Positions 45,278 to 53,718 of a stretch of DNA of 64,000 nt are shown here, in pieces. The translations under genes and the position numbers were made by a program. The notes beneath the pieces were generated by a model, which was not told where the DNA came from, searched no databases, and was given only the letters and a program-made list of their open reading frames with translations. The stretch is taken from NCBI RefSeq assembly GCF_025979885.1, contig NZ_CP110139.1, forward strand, positions 62,001-126,000, in the 5' to 3' direction. Every line of letters starts with the position of its first letter. Position 1 is the first letter of the stretch. This DNA is from Hymenobacter sp. YIM 151500-1. GTDB lineage: Bacteria > Bacteroidota > Bacteroidia > Cytophagales > Hymenobacteraceae.

Positions 45278-45686
45278 CTCCACGCTGCTGAGCCTGTTGG
45301 CCCTGCGCTGTCCGCGCTGCCACCGGGGGCCACTGTTCACGCACTCGGCTTTTAACCTGACCAGGTTCACCGACATGCCCAAGGCCTGCCCGGTTTGCCG
45401 GCAGGTGTACGAGCCGGAGCCCGGCTTTTATTGGGGGGCCATGTACATCAGCTTTGTTTTTTCCACGGCAATTATGCTGGTGACGGGCTTTCTGGTGTAT
45501 CACCTGCTCGACGACCCCGCAGTGTGGGTATACGTGACTTGGGTGGCAGTAGCGGCCGTGCTTCTCACGCCCCTGAGCCTGCGCTACTCCCGCGCCCTGA
45601 TGCTCTACCTGTTTGGCGGCACCGGCTACGACCCGCGCTACGCCGGCTCGCCTTACCACCCTACCACCGAAACTGACGACGAGTAG
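45264..45686 (+). CDS. DUF983 membrane protein
   Basis: A 140-residue protein with an N-terminal zinc-ribbon-like pair (CPRCHRGPLF and CPVCRQVY) followed by two membrane helices, matching DUF983 proteins often linked to cytochrome oxidase genes. The overlap with the preceding gene shows coupling. Last gene of the respiratory cluster; a terminator follows immediately. Confidence 0.88.
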   Translation: MAATSSTLLSLLALRCPRCHRGPLFTHSAFNLTRFTDMPKACPVCRQVYEPEPGFYWGAMYISFVFSTAIMLVTGFLVYHLLDDPAVWVYVTWVAVAAVLLTPLSLRYSRALMLYLFGGTGYDPRYAGSPYHPTTETDDE

Positions 45687-45687
45687 G

Positions 45688-45714
45688 AAATGCCGCCAAA
45701 TGGGCGGCATTTTT
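45688..45714 (+). terminator. Intrinsic terminator ending the respiratory cluster
   Basis: AAATGCCGCC / GGGCGGCATTTTT directly after the DUF983 stop codon at 45686. Confidence 0.9.
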
Positions 45715-45784
45715 GCTTGTATCGCCGAGCCTGTTCATCTTTCGGTTCTGTAGGCCAGCGCATTGTCCGTAATATCCCTGATTC

Positions 45785-48700
45785 TTGAAGTTTAACCGGC
45801 TTTCCTTTCATTCTCCCCTTCCCTTACTACTGCTGGCGCTGTTGTGCTTTGCGTGCGCCTACCTTAGCAACCGGTACGGCCAGACGCCGGAGCTGGGGCT
45901 GCGGGCCGCCGCCGACCGGCTGCAGACGCTGGTGCGGGAGGCCGAAGCCGTGGGCCGGCAGGAAGCCGATGCCTTGGCCGAAGACCTGGCCGCTGGCGCC
46001 ATCAGCTTCCAGACCCTGACCGGCCACACCACGTACCCGACTTTTGTATTCCGGGGCGAGGAACTGCTGTACTGGTCCGACCACACGGTGCGGCCCGAGC
46101 CCGAGCACGCCAGCCAGCCCGTACGCGAAAAGCTGGTGGAGATGCGCTTTGGGCAGTTTCTGCTGTTGCGCCGGCCGGCCGGCCCTTACACCATCATCAC
46201 CTATATTCCGCTGGAGCTGCGCTACGGTATCAGCAACCGGTATCTGCGTGAGGGCAGCGAGCAGGCGCTGTTCTGGGGCATGAACGTGCGGCTGGTAGCC
46301 GAAGGCAACACGGGCCATCTGCCCCAGGTGCACTCGTCCAGCGGCAGCTACTTGTTTTCAATTGAGAGCCTACAGTCCGATCCGGTAACGGGGCGCTATG
46401 TGCCGCTGCTGCTGCTGCTGCTCGGAATTGGCTTTTATATCCTCGGGTGGCTGCACGTGGCGCGGCGGCTGTTCCGGCAGGGGCGCGTCTGGCACGGGGC
46501 GCTGGCCATTGTGCTGCCGCTGGCTGGCTTTCGAGCCCTGCTGCTCTATTGGAGCCTCCCGTTCTCGTTTATTGAGCTACGCCTGTTCGACCCGCGGGTG
46601 TACGCAGCGTCGTGGTTGTCGCCGTCTCTGGGCGACTTACTGCTGAACGCGGGGCTGTTTGTGATAACGGCTACGTTTACGCTACGGCTGTTTCGGCGCT
46701 CCGGGCTGTTGCAGCAAGCGGGCCGGGTGCAGGGCTGGCGGCAGCGGGTGGTAGCGGGGGCCCTGCCCGTGCTGGTATTCTTTGGGCTGCTGGAAATGCT
46801 GTTCAGCTTCTACAGCGACAGCGCAAACAACTCCCAGCTGGTGCTCGACATCACCCAGGACATTGAGGTGAGCAGCTTCAAAGCCCTGCTCTGCCTGGCC
46901 ATTGTGCTGCACACGGCCGGCTACCTGATTGGGTTTTACATCTGTTCCCTACTGTTTACGGCCATTGTGCGCCCCTCCACGCGGCGGGTGGGGCTGCTGC
47001 TGCTGCTGCTGGGGGCGGGCCTGTTCCTGGGGCTGGGGCTGATTCTCGGGCAGGTGCACGCCATCCTGATGGGTATCACCCTCTCGTTTTTTCTGGTGCT
47101 GCGCTTCACCGGGCTCAAGCAGATCGGGGCCGTGCTGCCCTACCACGTCTACCTGTTTTTGTTTCTGATGCTGGGCGTCAGCTCGGCCGTGGGGGCGCTG
47201 GCCCTGTACGAGTACTTCAACCGGCAACTGCTGCTCAACAAGCAAACCATGGCCGGCAATCTGCTTGTCGACAACGACTTGCAGGGCGAATACCTGCTGG
47301 CCGAGCGGGCCCGCGAAATGGCCGAAGACCAGACCCTGCGCGCCCTGCTGGCCAGTCCGTTCGTCAACCAGGACATTATCCGGCAGAAAGTGGCCAAGTA
47401 CTATTTGCGAGGCTATTTTGATAAGTATGAGGTGGTGGTGACCTTGTTTGGGCCCAACGGCCTGGCCGTGGGCATGCCCGGCAACCTGGTGCAGATGCGC
47501 AATTACCTGCTGCGCGACGCCGTGCCCACCGAAAACCCGGCCATCTACCTGCTGCGCGGGCCCAACTCGTTCAGCAGCCGGCGGTACGTGGCATTTCTGC
47601 CCATTCCGGTGCCGCCGCTGGGCACCAGCCACGTGGTGCTCGAACTCGCGCTGAAGAAGCTGACCGCCAACAGCGTGGTGCCCGAGCTGCTCGTAGACCA
47701 GAAATTCTTTCAGCCCGGCCTGGGCACTGGCCTCAGCTACGCCGGCTACGAAAACAACCAGCTGGTGTACACCGAGGGCGACTTCGACTACGTGAACAGC
47801 CTGCCCACGGCCTGGCTGAGCGACCCGAGCCTCTATGCCGAAGGCTTTTCGGCCGGGGGCTTCCAGCACCTGGGCGTGCGCGGCTCCGGCAAACGGGTGG
47901 TTATCATCACCACGGCCACCTACTCGGTGTACGACTGGCTGGCCAACTTCTCCTTCCTGTTTCTGCTGCACGCTTTTGCGTTGATGGTGGTGCTGGGGGC
48001 CTATGCCCTAACCCAGGGCCGTTACCGGATGCTGCTGCAAACCAACTTCAGCACCAAGATTCAGCTGTTCCTGAACCTGGGTATTCTGGTGCCCATGGCG
48101 GTGGTGAGCATTGCCACGGCCAGCCAGATTACCTCCTCCTACAAGCGCGACCTGCGCCGTTCCTACGAGCGGCGCGGCCGGGCCGTGCAGGAAAACCTGC
48201 TCAAGAACCGGCTGCTGCTGGCCGAGTCGGCCGACCGGGCCGCGCTGGTGGACCTGGCCGAGAACGTGGCCGCCCTGACCGAAACCGACCTCAACCTCTA
48301 CAACGCCAAGGGCGAGCTGCTGGTGAGCAGCCAGCCGCTGATTGTGGAGTCGGGGCTGCTGAGCACCTTGCTCAACCCGCAGGCGGTGGCCGCGCTCATG
48401 GAAGGGCGGCAGCCGCGGGTGCTGCTCACCGAGCACGCCGGCACGCTGTCGTTCAACTCCCTGTACCTGCCGCTGCGGGCCGTGGCCGCCCGGCCGGGGC
48501 AGCCGGGCGCGGTGGTGGGCTACGTGGGCATTCCGTTCTTCGACTCTAAAAAAGACCTCAACAACAAGCTCACGGAGCTGATTTCGACCACCCTGAACAT
48601 CTTCACCGTGATGTTCATCCTGTTCTTGGTGCTGGCTTACCTGGCCTCGAAAGTGCTGACCGGGCCGCTGCGGCTGATAACCGAAAAGCTCAAGCAAACC

Positions 48701-49513
48701 ACCCTAACGGGCCAGAACGAAATGCTGGCTTACAACTCCGACGACGAAATCGGGCTGCTGGTGCGCGAGTACAACCACATGCTCTTGAAGCTGGAGGAAA
48801 GCAAGCAGGAGCTGGCCATGCAGGAGAAGGAGGCGGCCTGGCGCGAAATGGCCCGGCAGGTGGCCCACGAAATCAAGAACCCGCTGACGCCCATGAAGCT
48901 CAGCCTGCAATTCTTGCAGAAGGCCATTGCCGAGCGCCGCGACAATGCCGAGGAGCTAATTGGCAAAATCTCCCAGACGCTTATCACCCAGATTGACGTG
49001 CTGTCGGACATTGCCACCTCGTTCAGCACCTTCACCAACCTGCCCGCCATGCGGCCCGAGCGCCTGGACGTGGTGCCCATTCTGCGGCGGTGCGTGGGCC
49101 TGCACCAGGACCGCACCGGCGGCAGCGGCATCCAGCTCAAGCTGCCCGACGATGCCGATACCGGCCGCTACGTGGTGTACGCCGACGAAAACCTGCTGGT
49201 GCGCACCTTCAACAACCTGCTTATCAACGCCCTGCAAGCCGTGCCCGCCGACCGCGCTCCGGAAATCGAGGTCAGCCTGGAGGCCCACGGCTCCGACCGG
49301 CTGCGCATCTGCATTCAAGATAACGGCTGCGGAATTCCGGCTGCGGTGCAGGACAAGGTGTTCGTGCCCAATTTCACCACCAAAGAGCACGGCTCCGGCA
49401 TTGGACTGGCCGTGGTTCGGCGCGGCATTGAAAGCGCCGGCGGTACCATCTGGTTTGAAACCGAGGTAGAAAAAGGCACCACCTTCTGCATCGACCTGCC
49501 GCTGGCTGGCTGA
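45785..49513 (+). CDS. NtrY-like membrane sensor histidine kinase
   Basis: Two-component sensor of 1242 residues. The N-terminal two thirds hold many membrane helices (signal-anchor at 10-25, a cluster at about 205-510, one near 720-740, one near 930-955) with large extracytoplasmic domains between. A HAMP-like segment (about 955-1010) leads to the HisKA domain with H1028 (QVAHEIKNPLTP) and an HATPase domain with NNLLINALQA, DNGCGIP and GSGIGLAVV. This matches the large NtrY-type kinases of Cytophagales. No response regulator is adjacent, so the partner is elsewhere. The start is TTG at 45785; no ATG precedes the first helix. Confidence 0.9.
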   Translation: MKFNRLSFHSPLPLLLLALLCFACAYLSNRYGQTPELGLRAAADRLQTLVREAEAVGRQEADALAEDLAAGAISFQTLTGHTTYPTFVFRGEELLYWSDHTVRPEPEHASQPVREKLVEMRFGQFLLLRRPAGPYTIITYIPLELRYGISNRYLREGSEQALFWGMNVRLVAEGNTGHLPQVHSSSGSYLFSIESLQSDPVTGRYVPLLLLLLGIGFYILGWLHVARRLFRQGRVWHGALAIVLPLAGFRALLLYWSLPFSFIELRLFDPRVYAASWLSPSLGDLLLNAGLFVITATFTLRLFRRSGLLQQAGRVQGWRQRVVAGALPVLVFFGLLEMLFSFYSDSANNSQLVLDITQDIEVSSFKALLCLAIVLHTAGYLIGFYICSLLFTAIVRPSTRRVGLLLLLLGAGLFLGLGLILGQVHAILMGITLSFFLVLRFTGLKQIGAVLPYHVYLFLFLMLGVSSAVGALALYEYFNRQLLLNKQTMAGNLLVDNDLQGEYLLAERAREMAEDQTLRALLASPFVNQDIIRQKVAKYYLRGYFDKYEVVVTLFGPNGLAVGMPGNLVQMRNYLLRDAVPTENPAIYLLRGPNSFSSRRYVAFLPIPVPPLGTSHVVLELALKKLTANSVVPELLVDQKFFQPGLGTGLSYAGYENNQLVYTEGDFDYVNSLPTAWLSDPSLYAEGFSAGGFQHLGVRGSGKRVVIITTATYSVYDWLANFSFLFLLHAFALMVVLGAYALTQGRYRMLLQTNFSTKIQLFLNLGILVPMAVVSIATASQITSSYKRDLRRSYERRGRAVQENLLKNRLLLAESADRAALVDLAENVAALTETDLNLYNAKGELLVSSQPLIVESGLLSTLLNPQAVAALMEGRQPRVLLTEHAGTLSFNSLYLPLRAVAARPGQPGAVVGYVGIPFFDSKKDLNNKLTELISTTLNIFTVMFILFLVLAYLASKVLTGPLRLITEKLKQTTLTGQNEMLAYNSDDEIGLLVREYNHMLLKLEESKQELAMQEKEAAWREMARQVAHEIKNPLTPMKLSLQFLQKAIAERRDNAEELIGKISQTLITQIDVLSDIATSFSTFTNLPAMRPERLDVVPILRRCVGLHQDRTGGSGIQLKLPDDADTGRYVVYADENLLVRTFNNLLINALQAVPADRAPEIEVSLEAHGSDRLRICIQDNGCGIPAAVQDKVFVPNFTTKEHGSGIGLAVVRRGIESAGGTIWFETEVEKGTTFCIDLPLAG

Positions 49514-49516
49514 ACC

Positions 49517-49727
49517 GCGGATTGTGCAGGCTAATTGGATTGCACAGATTGAGGTGGAACCTGGGTTATAAGCAAATGAGCTGTAGGAGGGAGAAGTGTA
49601 ACTTCCGTCTCGCGCACCCTGCTACAGGTGACTTACGAACGAGGAAACGGTTATCGTTAAGGGCTGGGAAAAGCAGGACATACCTGAATCTGTGCAATCC
49701 AACTAATCTGCACAATCTGTGATTATG
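49517..49727. repeat. Inverted-repeat element between the kinase and the outer-membrane protein genes
   Basis: Left arm 49517-49555 and right arm 49682-49727 are imperfect inverted copies with words such as ATTGGATTGCACAGATT. It is related in wording (CACAGATT, CGGATTG) to the element at 667-878. The right arm includes the start codon region of the next gene, as though the element ends precisely at the gene boundary. Confidence 0.65.
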
Positions 49728-52700
49728 ATGGGGCGGCTACTGTCTGGTTTTCTGCGCGTTTGGGTGCTGCTGGCGGTGCTGGCGGCCTCAGTAGGCGCGG
49801 GACAGGCCCAGCAGCGGCCCGGCGGTCCGGCCGCCCCGCCCAGCACCCGGCGCTGCGCCTGGGTGCGCCTGCCGGCCGGGCGCGACACGGTGGAGTTCAG
49901 CCTACGCGACTCGATGACCGTGGTGCCGTCCTCCGTGAGCATAGCTGGGCGCTCCGTCAGCTACGACGGCCGCACCGACCTTTACCGTTACGTGCGGCCC
50001 GCCACCCGCTTTCCGGCTCCGGAGCCGGGGCAGCCTGACGTGGTATTTTCCCTGCACGCCGACTCGGTACAGGTGTGCTACCGGGTGCTGCCGGTGCAGC
50101 TGGCGGCTCCGCGGACGTTGCGGCCCCGCACGCTCATGGACAGCGTGGAGTTTTGGCAGCGGCCGGCCTTTGGGGTGCAGGACTTTGCGGTGAAAGAGCA
50201 GATTCTGAGCACGCCGGGCATCAACAAAACCGGCAACCTGAGCCGGGGCGTGTCGTTCGGCAACGCCCAGAACGTGTTCGTCAACTCCTCGCTCAACCTC
50301 CAGCTGGAAGGCCGCCTCACCGACCAGATCAACCTGACGGCGGCCATCAGCGACCAGAACGTGCCGTTTCAGCCCGAGGGCAACACCCAGCAGCTCCAGG
50401 AGTTCGACCGGATTTACATCACCCTCACCCACCCGCGCTGGAGCCTGACGGCCGGCGACGTAGTACTGCGCAACAAGCCCGACTACTTTCTGCGCTTCTA
50501 TAAAAACGTGCAGGGCGCGGCCCTGGAAGCCAATTTCGGGCGCCTACCCACCGGGGGCGGATTTGGGGTGGGCGTGGGGCCGGGTGTCAGCAACCTGTCC
50601 TTGTATCAGTACCCCAACGCCAGTGGCACCAGCACGGGCACCTTCGTGACGGCTCCGCCCACGGTGCCGGGCCAGCCCCAGCCGGCGGGCAGCACCCTGC
50701 CGGCCAGCGGCGTGTCGGGGGCGGCAGCTTCGCAGACGATTTCCGCGGTGGTGCCGCTGCGGCGCGGGGCGTCATTTGCCACCACTACCGTGGCGGCGGG
50801 CGTGGCCAAGGGCAAGTTTGCCAGCATCGACATTACGCCCCTGGAAAACGTGCAGGGCCCGTACCGCCTGCGCGGGCCCAACGGGGAGCAGTTTATCATC
50901 ATCCTGGCCAACTCCGAGCGGGTATTTCTGGACGGGCGGCTCATGGTGCGGGGTTTCGACTTCGATTACATCATCGACTACAACCAAGCCGAAATCACCT
51001 TTTCGCCCCGCCACCTCATCACCCGTAATTCCCGCATCAAGGTTGATTTCGAGTACTCCGACTTCAACTACGCCCGCTCCCTCTACCACGCCAGCCACTA
51101 CCAGCAGCTGGGCCGCGTGCAGGTGCACGCCAACCTCTACCGCGAATCCGACAACCCCGACAACTCGCCCAACCTCACCCTGCGCGAGGAAGACCGGGAG
51201 CTGCTGCGCGGCATCGGCGACAACGTGAACCGGGCCGTAGCGCCCGGTGCCGACTCCGTGGCCTACGACCGGCGCCAGGTGCAGTACAACCGCGTGGTGC
51301 AGCCCGACCCCGTTACCGGCCAGCGCACGGCCGTGTTCGTGTACCCGCCCGACTCCGCCCGCGGGGTGTACAGTGTGCGCTTTACTAGCGTGGCGCCGGG
51401 CCAGGGCTCCTACAACCTGAGCACCAAGCCGGGCGCCGTGAATGCCAACGGCCGGGTGTTCGAGTTTGTGGGCCAGGGGCGCGGCACCTACGCCCCGGTG
51501 CGGGTGCTGCCCACGCCCCTGCAAAAGCAAGTAGCCACCGTGGGCGCCGCCCTCCGTATCGACTCCACGGCCACGGTGTTCGTGGACTTGGCCGCCTCGG
51601 AGCTGGACCTGAACCGGTTTTCGCCGGAGGCGGCCCAGGGCCGGGCCATGCGGGTGGGCTACGCCGTGCAGGACCGGGCCCTGAACCTGCCGGGCCTGCG
51701 CCAGTACAAGCTGCGCTCGGCCCTCGACTACGAGTACACCAGCCGCCACTTCGCGCCCATCGACCGGTACCGCGACATTGAGTTTGACCGCAACTGGAGC
51801 ACCTCGAACACGCTCATCACCAACTCCCAGCAACCCCACGAAGACAACATCCTGAACTTCGCGGTGGGAGCGGTGAAGGACGCCGACAATGCCCTGGGCT
51901 ACCGCGTCAGCCGCCGCTACCGGGCCCGGGAGGTGAGCGGGGTGCAGCACTGGCTCGACGTGGCCCAGCAGCGCGGGCCGGTGCAGATGCGCGCCAACCT
52001 GTTTGTGCTGGGCTCCGAAGCGGGCCGCCGCCGCTCCCGTTGGGCGCGGGGCGAAGCCACCGCCCGCTTCACCGGGGCGCCCGTTGTGCCTGGCTACGCC
52101 TACCGTTTCGACAAAAACCGGGTGCAGCTGCCGTCGGGCGATTCGCTGTCGTCGGCCAACTACTTCGACGAGCACGCTGTGTTTGTGCAGAGCCGCGACT
52201 CGGCCGCCACCCGCTTCCGCCTCGACTACAGCTACCGCCGCGACCAGGCCCCTAACCCCGAGCGCACCGAGCTGCGCCCGCGCGGCCGGGCCCAAACCTG
52301 GCAGGGTGCCCTCACTACCCGCCTGGGCCGCACCCAGGATTTGGCCGTGCTGGCCACCTACCGCGACCTGGCCGCCCGCGACTCGGCCCGGCAGCGCACC
52401 GTGCTGGGCAAGCTCGACTGGAACGCCAGCTTCCTGCAGAACGTGCTGCGCTCGGAGCTGACCTACGCCGTGGCCACGGGCCGGGAGCTGAAGCGCGACT
52501 TTTCGTTTTTGCCCGTACCCAACGGCCAGGGCACCCACTACTACGGCGGCGACGCCAACCAGAACGGCCGCGAGGACAAGGAAGAGTTTTTCGAGGCCCA
52601 GACCCCGGATGCCCAGTTTCGCACCCACATCAAGGTGTTTCTGCCCACCGACGAGTACATCCTGGCCTTCACCAACCGCTTCAGCTACCGGCTCACTACC

Positions 52701-53516
52701 ACCGCGCCGCGGAATTGGCGGGAGGCCGGTGGGCTGCGCGGGCTGGTGGGGCGGTTTTCGGCCCTGAGCACCGTAACCCTGGACCGCAAAACCACCGACA
52801 ACAGCCTATCCTCGCGCCTTAATCCCTTTGCCTTCCAGACCGCCGACGCCCTGCTCCTGAGTCTGAACAAGCTGCTGCGCAACACCGTGTACTTCAACCG
52901 CTCCAGTCCCATTTTCGGGGCTGAGCTGACTGTGCAGCAGGCCCAGCAGAAGGTACTGCTCACCCAGGGCTCCGACACCCGCAACCAAGCCAGCCAGAGC
53001 GTGCTGCTGCGCCGCACCCTGGCCCAGACCTTCACGGCCCGCCTCACCACCACCCGCAGCATCCGCGAAAACCTATCCGACTACCTCGTGGCCCGCAACT
53101 TCCGGCTCCAGCAGCTGGAGGTGGCGCCCGAGCTGAGCTACCAGCCCAGCAACGTGCTGCGCCTCACCGGCACCTACCTGCGCACCTCCCGCCAGAACAC
53201 CCGCCCCGGCCCCGACCAGGACGCCCGCGGTACCTTCGACGAGCTGGGCCTGGAAACCCGCGTCAGCCAGGTGGGCAAGCGCACCCTCTCGGCCGTTACT
53301 CGCTACGTGCGCGTCGATTTCCGCGGCGACCAGGTGTCGTTGGTAGGCCTGGAAATCCTGCAAGCCCTGCGCCCCGGCGCCAATTTTACCTGGAACCTGA
53401 ACCTGGAGCAGCGCCTCAGCAACGGCCTGAACGTGACCCTGGCCTACGACGGCCGCAAGCCCAACGGCCTCCCCGCCGTACACACGGGCAGGATGCAGGT
53501 ATCGGTACTATTTTAG
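49725..53516 (+). CDS. Large outer-membrane beta-barrel protein, function unknown
   Basis: A 1263-residue exported protein of a kind common in Cytophagales but without a named role. A signal peptide covers about residues 1-28 (to GQAQ). The N-terminal 130 residues are a small beta domain, followed by a segment typical of this family (KTGNLSRGVSFGNAQNVFVNS) and a segment of the type ERVFLDGRLMVRGFDFDYIIDY that recalls domains preceding outer-membrane barrels. The remainder has alternating patterns and ends in VSVLF, a typical barrel C-terminus. Start at ATG 49725 or 49728; a GTG at 49719 lies in the repeat arm. It may be cotranscribed with the kinase gene 211 bases upstream. Confidence 0.8.
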   Translation: MMGRLLSGFLRVWVLLAVLAASVGAGQAQQRPGGPAAPPSTRRCAWVRLPAGRDTVEFSLRDSMTVVPSSVSIAGRSVSYDGRTDLYRYVRPATRFPAPEPGQPDVVFSLHADSVQVCYRVLPVQLAAPRTLRPRTLMDSVEFWQRPAFGVQDFAVKEQILSTPGINKTGNLSRGVSFGNAQNVFVNSSLNLQLEGRLTDQINLTAAISDQNVPFQPEGNTQQLQEFDRIYITLTHPRWSLTAGDVVLRNKPDYFLRFYKNVQGAALEANFGRLPTGGGFGVGVGPGVSNLSLYQYPNASGTSTGTFVTAPPTVPGQPQPAGSTLPASGVSGAAASQTISAVVPLRRGASFATTTVAAGVAKGKFASIDITPLENVQGPYRLRGPNGEQFIIILANSERVFLDGRLMVRGFDFDYIIDYNQAEITFSPRHLITRNSRIKVDFEYSDFNYARSLYHASHYQQLGRVQVHANLYRESDNPDNSPNLTLREEDRELLRGIGDNVNRAVAPGADSVAYDRRQVQYNRVVQPDPVTGQRTAVFVYPPDSARGVYSVRFTSVAPGQGSYNLSTKPGAVNANGRVFEFVGQGRGTYAPVRVLPTPLQKQVATVGAALRIDSTATVFVDLAASELDLNRFSPEAAQGRAMRVGYAVQDRALNLPGLRQYKLRSALDYEYTSRHFAPIDRYRDIEFDRNWSTSNTLITNSQQPHEDNILNFAVGAVKDADNALGYRVSRRYRAREVSGVQHWLDVAQQRGPVQMRANLFVLGSEAGRRRSRWARGEATARFTGAPVVPGYAYRFDKNRVQLPSGDSLSSANYFDEHAVFVQSRDSAATRFRLDYSYRRDQAPNPERTELRPRGRAQTWQGALTTRLGRTQDLAVLATYRDLAARDSARQRTVLGKLDWNASFLQNVLRSELTYAVATGRELKRDFSFLPVPNGQGTHYYGGDANQNGREDKEEFFEAQTPDAQFRTHIKVFLPTDEYILAFTNRFSYRLTTTAPRNWREAGGLRGLVGRFSALSTVTLDRKTTDNSLSSRLNPFAFQTADALLLSLNKLLRNTVYFNRSSPIFGAELTVQQAQQKVLLTQGSDTRNQASQSVLLRRTLAQTFTARLTTTRSIRENLSDYLVARNFRLQQLEVAPELSYQPSNVLRLTGTYLRTSRQNTRPGPDQDARGTFDELGLETRVSQVGKRTLSAVTRYVRVDFRGDQVSLVGLEILQALRPGANFTWNLNLEQRLSNGLNVTLAYDGRKPNGLPAVHTGRMQVSVLF

Positions 53517-53573
53517 GAGAGATATACAAAGGGATGGCGCGGGGGTGTGGTCCACAGTCATCGAAACAGCTTG

Positions 53574-53669
53574 TGTAGAGACGCGACCCTTCGAGTCTCA
53601 TCGTCCGCGCCGGCAGAACGAGCTAGTTGGGTCGTACAACGAGGAGACGCGAAGGGGCGTGTCTCTACA
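53574..53669. repeat. Inverted-repeat element of the GTAGAGACGC type
   Basis: TGTAGAGACGCGACCCTTCG (53574-53593) and CGAAGGGGCGTGTCTCTACA (53650-53669) are inverted copies with two mismatches and a 56-base spacer. It lies between the convergent outer-membrane protein gene and carB. Confidence 0.75.
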
Positions 53670-53718
53670 ATCGTGCAGACAATTATTCTGGCAGAGGAGC
53701 AGAAGCTCCCGGACGGCG

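Noticed and set aside
50772..52628. Open frame of about 618 codons on the minus strand opposite the outer-membrane protein
   Set aside because: Composition is that of an antisense shadow (Gly/Val/His/Ala-rich), while the plus frame has a signal peptide and barrel features.
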